From contig JAKADJ010000063.1 of assembly GCA_021820645.1 (NCBI GenBank), positions 1 through 9,966 on the forward strand: a DNA stretch of 9,966 nt, given 5' to 3'. Within the stretch, counting starts at the first letter, position 1; every line of letters begins with the position of its first letter. Under the pieces are notes generated by a model that saw nothing but the letters and a program-made list of their open reading frames with translations, was not told the DNA's origin and ran no database searches. Positions 6,780-9,966 of the stretch are shown piece by piece. This DNA comes from Bacillota bacterium (GTDB lineage: Bacteria; Bacillota_E; Sulfobacillia; Sulfobacillales; Sulfobacillaceae). A program made the position numbers and the translations under genes.

Positions 6780-8261
6780 ATGGACCATTCGAGCTCTAGC
6801 ATCGAGACGATATTAGCGGGTCAGGCCAAAACCTGGACCAATAAACCCTTTTTAGTGGTGCCCCCCGATAAAGAGCGCCCACTCGTGCAACTTTCCTATT
6901 CCGAGCTATTTGACGAAGTCACATTGTTACGCGACGCCCTTAGGCAACGCGGGGTGTTACCAGGCGATCGGGTGGGTATTCAACTTGCAGCCCCACATCA
7001 GTTTGTTATTTGTTGGCTGGCGCTGTTGACATTGGATGCGGTGGCCGTCCCGGTTGCCCCGGTTGCTCCCCCTAACGATGTGCACCGGACCTTAAGCCGG
7101 GTCGGTGCGAAGACGGTCCTGGAAGCCGACTCCGCCGGGGTCACCTTAAGAGATGTCCCGACCGATATCAGTGTCGAGCCACCCGTCCATCAGTCGTATG
7201 CAGGCGGCGGGGTGGTCTTGTGGACCTCGGGATCCACTGGCGAGCCCAAACCGGTAGGCATTCAAACCCAAGCCTTGTTGCACACGGCACGAGAAGTCGC
7301 CCAAGTTCATCGACTCACTCCCTGCGACCGGGGATACTCGCCGCTCCCGCTCTTCCACGTTAATGCGGAAGTCGTCGCCATCTTGGCTAGTCTCGTGACA
7401 GGTAGCACGATCGTAATTCCCAGAACCTTTCACCTCACGCGCTTTTGGGAGCACATTGTCGACCATCAGATTTCTTGGATTAATGCGGTGCCTTCAATCC
7501 TGTCTCTGGTTGCACGCGATGTAGCCGGTCCTAGCGGCGACTTGTCCGCATCGATCCGTCTGGTGCGATCCGCATCAATGGCCCTGCCGTGGGTCACTAG
7601 AGAGCGTTGGCAAGAACGCTGGGGTCTTCGGATTACAGAAACCTACGGCCTATCGGAAGCAGCCAGCCAAGTTACGGCGAATCCCTTGCCGCCTGAAGAG
7701 AGCCCAAACGGTTCGGCGGGTCAAGCCCGCGGGCTGACGCTTCGCATCGTGGGAGAATCGGGGCAGGACCTGGGCGTTGGCCGTGTCGGTGCTATCGAAA
7801 TTCAAGGAGATCCCGTCATTAATCCGGCTTGGGGACCCAACCAATGGGCGCGGGAAAAGATGCACCAAGGATGGTACACCACAGGGGATATTGGGTACCT
7901 GGATTCCCATGGGTTCCTGTATTTGAAGGGACGGAGTCGGGAAGTCATTAACCGAGGTGGGGAAAAAGTGTTTCCCCGGGAAGTCGAAGAAGTAGTACTC
8001 CAGCTACCTGAGGTAGCGGAATGTGCCGTGGTCGGGGCTCCCCATCCGATTCTGGGGGAAGAGGTAGTGCTCTTTGTGGTGGCGGAAGGAGATTTACGGG
8101 ACGACTTGCCGGCAATAACGGCCGAACATGTCGGCCGTATGTTGGCTGCCTACAAAGTTCCGGCAAGAGTACTCGTGGTGAGCTCATTGCCTATGGGCCC
8201 CACCGGGAAACTAGCACGCGCCAAACTAAAGGCTGTAGTAGCGGGCCATGAGGTGTCATAG
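6780..8261 (+). CDS. Acyl-CoA ligase (AMP-dependent synthetase family)
   Basis: This 493-aa adenylate-forming enzyme should activate a carboxylic acid with ATP and link it to CoA. Motifs in order: P-loop LWTSGSTGEPKPVG (147-160, with Pro at 158 where Gly is usual), PLFHVNAEV (190-198), ETYGLSEA (287-294), GWYTTGD (364-370), the hinge and following loop GRSREVINRGGEKVFPREVEEV (384-405) and PMGPTGKLAR with catalytic K477. RSASMALP and ANPLPPEE before the AMP site recall the AAE3/PCS60 branch, which includes oxalate-CoA ligases, but medium-chain or aromatic acids remain possible. ATG 6780 is chosen because AAGGTGAT sits just upstream (6768-6775); an open frame reaches back to 6627 inside the transporter gene and is not the start. 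Cotranscription with the transporter is very likely, suggesting uptake and activation of the same acid. Confidence 0.92.
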   Translation: MDHSSSSIETILAGQAKTWTNKPFLVVPPDKERPLVQLSYSELFDEVTLLRDALRQRGVLPGDRVGIQLAAPHQFVICWLALLTLDAVAVPVAPVAPPNDVHRTLSRVGAKTVLEADSAGVTLRDVPTDISVEPPVHQSYAGGGVVLWTSGSTGEPKPVGIQTQALLHTAREVAQVHRLTPCDRGYSPLPLFHVNAEVVAILASLVTGSTIVIPRTFHLTRFWEHIVDHQISWINAVPSILSLVARDVAGPSGDLSASIRLVRSASMALPWVTRERWQERWGLRITETYGLSEAASQVTANPLPPEESPNGSAGQARGLTLRIVGESGQDLGVGRVGAIEIQGDPVINPAWGPNQWAREKMHQGWYTTGDIGYLDSHGFLYLKGRSREVINRGGEKVFPREVEEVVLQLPEVAECAVVGAPHPILGEEVVLFVVAEGDLRDDLPAITAEHVGRMLAAYKVPARVLVVSSLPMGPTGKLARAKLKAVVAGHEVS

Positions 8262-8403
8262 GGCCCGATGCGATTGAACTCGTGCTGGTTTACCGGACTG
8301 TTGTCATGGCGCAAGAAGAGATCGCGATTTCCGGTGGCTTTGGACCGTGATAGCTTAGGTGACGCAGACTGGATAGACCAGCAACCTTAGCTCAGGAGGA
8401 CTT

Positions 8404-8514
8404 GTGGTTTGGATGCCAATCGGGCCTATCTCCGAAAAATCGTGTGGGGACGTGAAGGGCTTGCCGACGCGTACCCGTAAAATCTTGGCTCCTTTAATGC
8501 GGAATTTTTATTAG
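8404..8514 (+). CDS. Possible 36-aa basic micro-protein
   Basis: A perfect AGGAGG (8394-8399) sits 4 nt before GTG 8404; ATG 8413 is in the same frame at 13 nt. The peptide begins VVWMPIGPISEKSCGDV and ends with a basic stretch (LPTRTRKILAPLMRNFY). No family is recognised. The spacing to GTG is short and an overlapping 23-aa frame from TTG 8409 (9 nt spacing) competes for the same site, so the coding claim is weak. Confidence 0.22.
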   Translation: MVWMPIGPISEKSCGDVKGLPTRTRKILAPLMRNFY

Positions 8515-8543
8515 TTCGCCACCCATTTAGAAGAGTTAGCCCA

Positions 8544-8651
8544 TTAGCCCTGCACATCCCGAGGCCAAGTGTTTGCATCATACGGTGGAAAGTCACTCCA
8601 CGAAAGGCCGCACGGGGAGTCTTTACTCATCTCCTGAGTGTAAGCCATCAT
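8544..8651 (-). CDS. Possible 35-aa micro-protein after the ABC transporter
   Basis: The frame starts with a double ATG (8651-8646) about 50 nt after the ABC transporter stop, on the same strand, and reads MMAYTQEMSKDSPCG... to ...ANTWPRDVQG. It has one cysteine, three Trp/Tyr-rich patches and no basic tail. The ribosome binding site is poor (TTAGGA, 11 nt away). No family is recognised; it may be chance. Confidence 0.18.
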   Translation of the reverse strand: MMAYTQEMSKDSPCGLSWSDFPPYDANTWPRDVQG

Positions 8652-8702
8652 ACCCTACAGGTTCCTAAGACCTTTCTAGACGATCCCCGGCGGCTACTGG
8701 CT

Positions 8703-9966
8703 CTAGGCTAGTTCCTGGGTGCCATGGAGGGCCGAGGTTTTCACCATGGTGTAATAGGTTCCGCCGAACGCCATCAACTGCGAGTGGTGCCCCGCCTCCA
8801 CGATGCGGCCAGCCTCCAAAACGTAAATCGTGTCGGCGGCCCGAATCGTCGAAAGGCGATGTGCAATGACGATAGTGGTGCGATGCTTGGCGACTTTTAT
8901 CAAGCCCTTTTGTACAGCAATTTCGCTTACGGCGTCGAGATTGGCCGTCGCTTCGTCTAACACCAAGACCCGCGGGTCCAGAATAACGGTGCGGGAGAAA
9001 GCCAGCAGTTGACGTTGGCCGCTTGAGAGATTGGCGCCTCTAGGAGTAAGCCAGGTGTCGTAGCCCTGGGGGAGTTGTTGAATAAAATCGTCCGCACCGG
9101 TGATTCGCGCGGCATCTACAATCTGGTCCCGCGTAATGTCTGGTCGGAAGAGTCGGATATTATCGGCGACACTGCCTGAATAGAGGTTTACTTCTTGCTG
9201 GACCACCGCTACGATGCGGTGCAGATCTTCTTGGGCAACATCTCGAATATCGATTCCATCAATCATAATGGAGCCTTGATTAACGTCGTAAAACCGTGAC
9301 AGGAGGCTAATGAGGGTGCTCTTGCCAGCACCGGTTTCACCAACGATGCCAATAAATGCTCCCGGTCGGATGGAGAGGCTAATGTCTTTAAGGATGGGTG
9401 TTTCGTCGTAGGAAAAACCTACCTGATGAAAGACCACTGCACCGGGCATTTCTGGCTGCAGTCTGACGGGTGTTTCGGCGTCCTTTATGGTGGGTTGGGT
9501 GCCTAACACGGCTCCGACGCGCTCCGCCGAAATCATCGAGGATTGCAATGTATTCCAGTTTTGAGTTAGCGAGTTGATGGGCGCAAAGAATTGCTGAATA
9601 TAGCTAATAAAGGCGTAAAGCACCCCCAGTTGAATCCCGTGATGGAGGACGGCTAGGCCACCAAGCCAGGCGATAAATGCGACGGCTAGATTGCCTAGTA
9701 GGTCAAAGCTTCGGTTAAATAGGACATCCCATCGATATTCAGTGACGCTGGCCTCTTGGTAACCCTGGTTTAGATCGGAAAAGGCGTTGAATTGCTTTTG
9801 TTCCTGATGAAACACCTGGGTAATTCGCATCCCAGTCAAGTTTTCCGCCACAAAGCCGATAAGTCGAGAGAGACGGGAGCGGGTCGTGTTATAGCTTTGA
9901 CGGAGGCGTGGCCGGAAACTCACCGATATCAACACAATGGGGGGGATTACCAAATCCGACTGCAAG
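8703..9966 (-). CDS. ABC exporter half-transporter, N-terminus cut by window edge
   Basis: The visible 420 residues are the C-terminal two thirds of a type I ABC exporter (MsbA/MdlB/YheH-like), a membrane domain fused to its ATPase, which works as a homo- or heterodimer exporting lipids, peptides or drugs. Seen, numbered from the edge: the end of the transmembrane domain (about 1-150, including the VAFIAWLGGLAVL helix and the coupling region before ISAERV), then the nucleotide-binding domain with Walker A GETGAGKST (209-217), Q257 in VVQQEVNLYSG, signature LSSGQ (313-317), Walker B VLVLDE with catalytic E338, D-loop NLD and switch H369 (IVIAHRLSTI). All catalytic residues are present. Family members are about 580-620 aa, so roughly 170-190 residues lie beyond the edge; the apparent TTG near 9965 is not a start. 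These exporters often sit next to a partner half-transporter, which would be beyond the right edge. Confidence 0.92.
   Translation of the reverse strand, partial: LQSDLVIPPIVLISVSFRPRLRQSYNTTRSRLSRLIGFVAENLTGMRITQVFHQEQKQFNAFSDLNQGYQEASVTEYRWDVLFNRSFDLLGNLAVAFIAWLGGLAVLHHGIQLGVLYAFISYIQQFFAPINSLTQNWNTLQSSMISAERVGAVLGTQPTIKDAETPVRLQPEMPGAVVFHQVGFSYDETPILKDISLSIRPGAFIGIVGETGAGKSTLISLLSRFYDVNQGSIMIDGIDIRDVAQEDLHRIVAVVQQEVNLYSGSVADNIRLFRPDITRDQIVDAARITGADDFIQQLPQGYDTWLTPRGANLSSGQRQLLAFSRTVILDPRVLVLDEATANLDAVSEIAVQKGLIKVAKHRTTIVIAHRLSTIRAADTIYVLEAGRIVEAGHHSQLMAFGGTYYTMVKTSALHGTQELA

Larger units (their letters stand above)
8262..8702. other. 441-bp intergenic stretch without a convincing gene
   Basis: The space lies between the convergent ligase and ABC transporter genes. 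Frames are short and interrupted. Candidates are a frame continuing from the ligase stop (ATG 8268 to TAG 8390, 40 aa), a GTG 8404-8514 frame of 36 aa behind AGGAGG at 8394-8399, a TTG 8409-8480 frame of 23 aa behind the same site, and a minus-strand frame 8651-8544 of 35 aa. Weak hairpins: GTGGA/TCCAC (8585-8589, 8597-8601) and ACTCA/TGAGT (8625-8629, 8635-8639). None has a clear terminator T-run. It may be decayed coding sequence or a small RNA locus; nothing decides this. Confidence 0.5.

Noticed and set aside
9010..9030. ABC signature LSSGQ instead of LSGGQ as an anomaly
   Set aside because: Substitution at this position is common in MdlB/YheH-type exporters, and all catalytic residues are intact.

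Overview
The window reads as chromosomal DNA of a Gram-positive-type bacterium. Several Shine-Dalgarno sequences are strong (AGGAGG, AAGGAGG, GAGGTGACT), GTG starts are common, G+C looks mid-50s by eye, and the HxlR-type regulator closely resembles the Bacillus YodB/CatR branch. My best guess is a Bacillota such as a Sulfobacillus-like thermoacidophile, but this rests on general impression and not on a marker gene. No rRNA, tRNA, CRISPR array, insertion sequence or phage gene was seen.

Layout. Positions 1-153 hold the end of an unseen upstream region plus leader. A small soluble histidine kinase without a sensor domain (154-861, +) is followed by a membrane-anchored Sco-type copper/redox protein (940-2091, +) that carries a second, cysteine-free thioredoxin-like domain. 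Convergent to it is a minus-strand pair: a pirin-family cupin (2302-3279) and a 71-aa orphan protein (2082-2297) that starts 4 nt after the pirin stop. A YodB-like redox/quinone-sensing HxlR regulator (3432-3752, +) is divergent from pirin. The intergenic space contains a 26-bp near-perfect inverted repeat that overlaps a TAAAAT -10-like box facing pirin, so a regulator-operator-target unit is the natural reading. Next come a PAS-GAF-GGDEF diguanylate cyclase (3872-5242, +) and a two-gene operon of an MFS carboxylate/sugar-type transporter (5342-6748, +) and an acyl-CoA ligase (6780-8261, +), which together look like import plus CoA activation of an organic acid. A 441-bp stretch (8262-8702) has no convincing gene, only micro-ORFs, one behind a perfect AGGAGG. 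The right edge is the C-terminal two thirds of an ABC exporter half-transporter on the minus strand (8703 to the edge).

Functionally the window mixes sensing (histidine kinase, c-di-GMP synthesis, thiol/quinone-responsive repressor), copper/redox handling (Sco protein), aromatic or flavonoid-type redox chemistry (pirin) and organic-acid uptake. The most notable items are the pirin/YodB-like/dyad module with its appended 71-aa protein, and the Sco plus cysteine-less thioredoxin fusion. I did not find a clearly novel multi-gene system.
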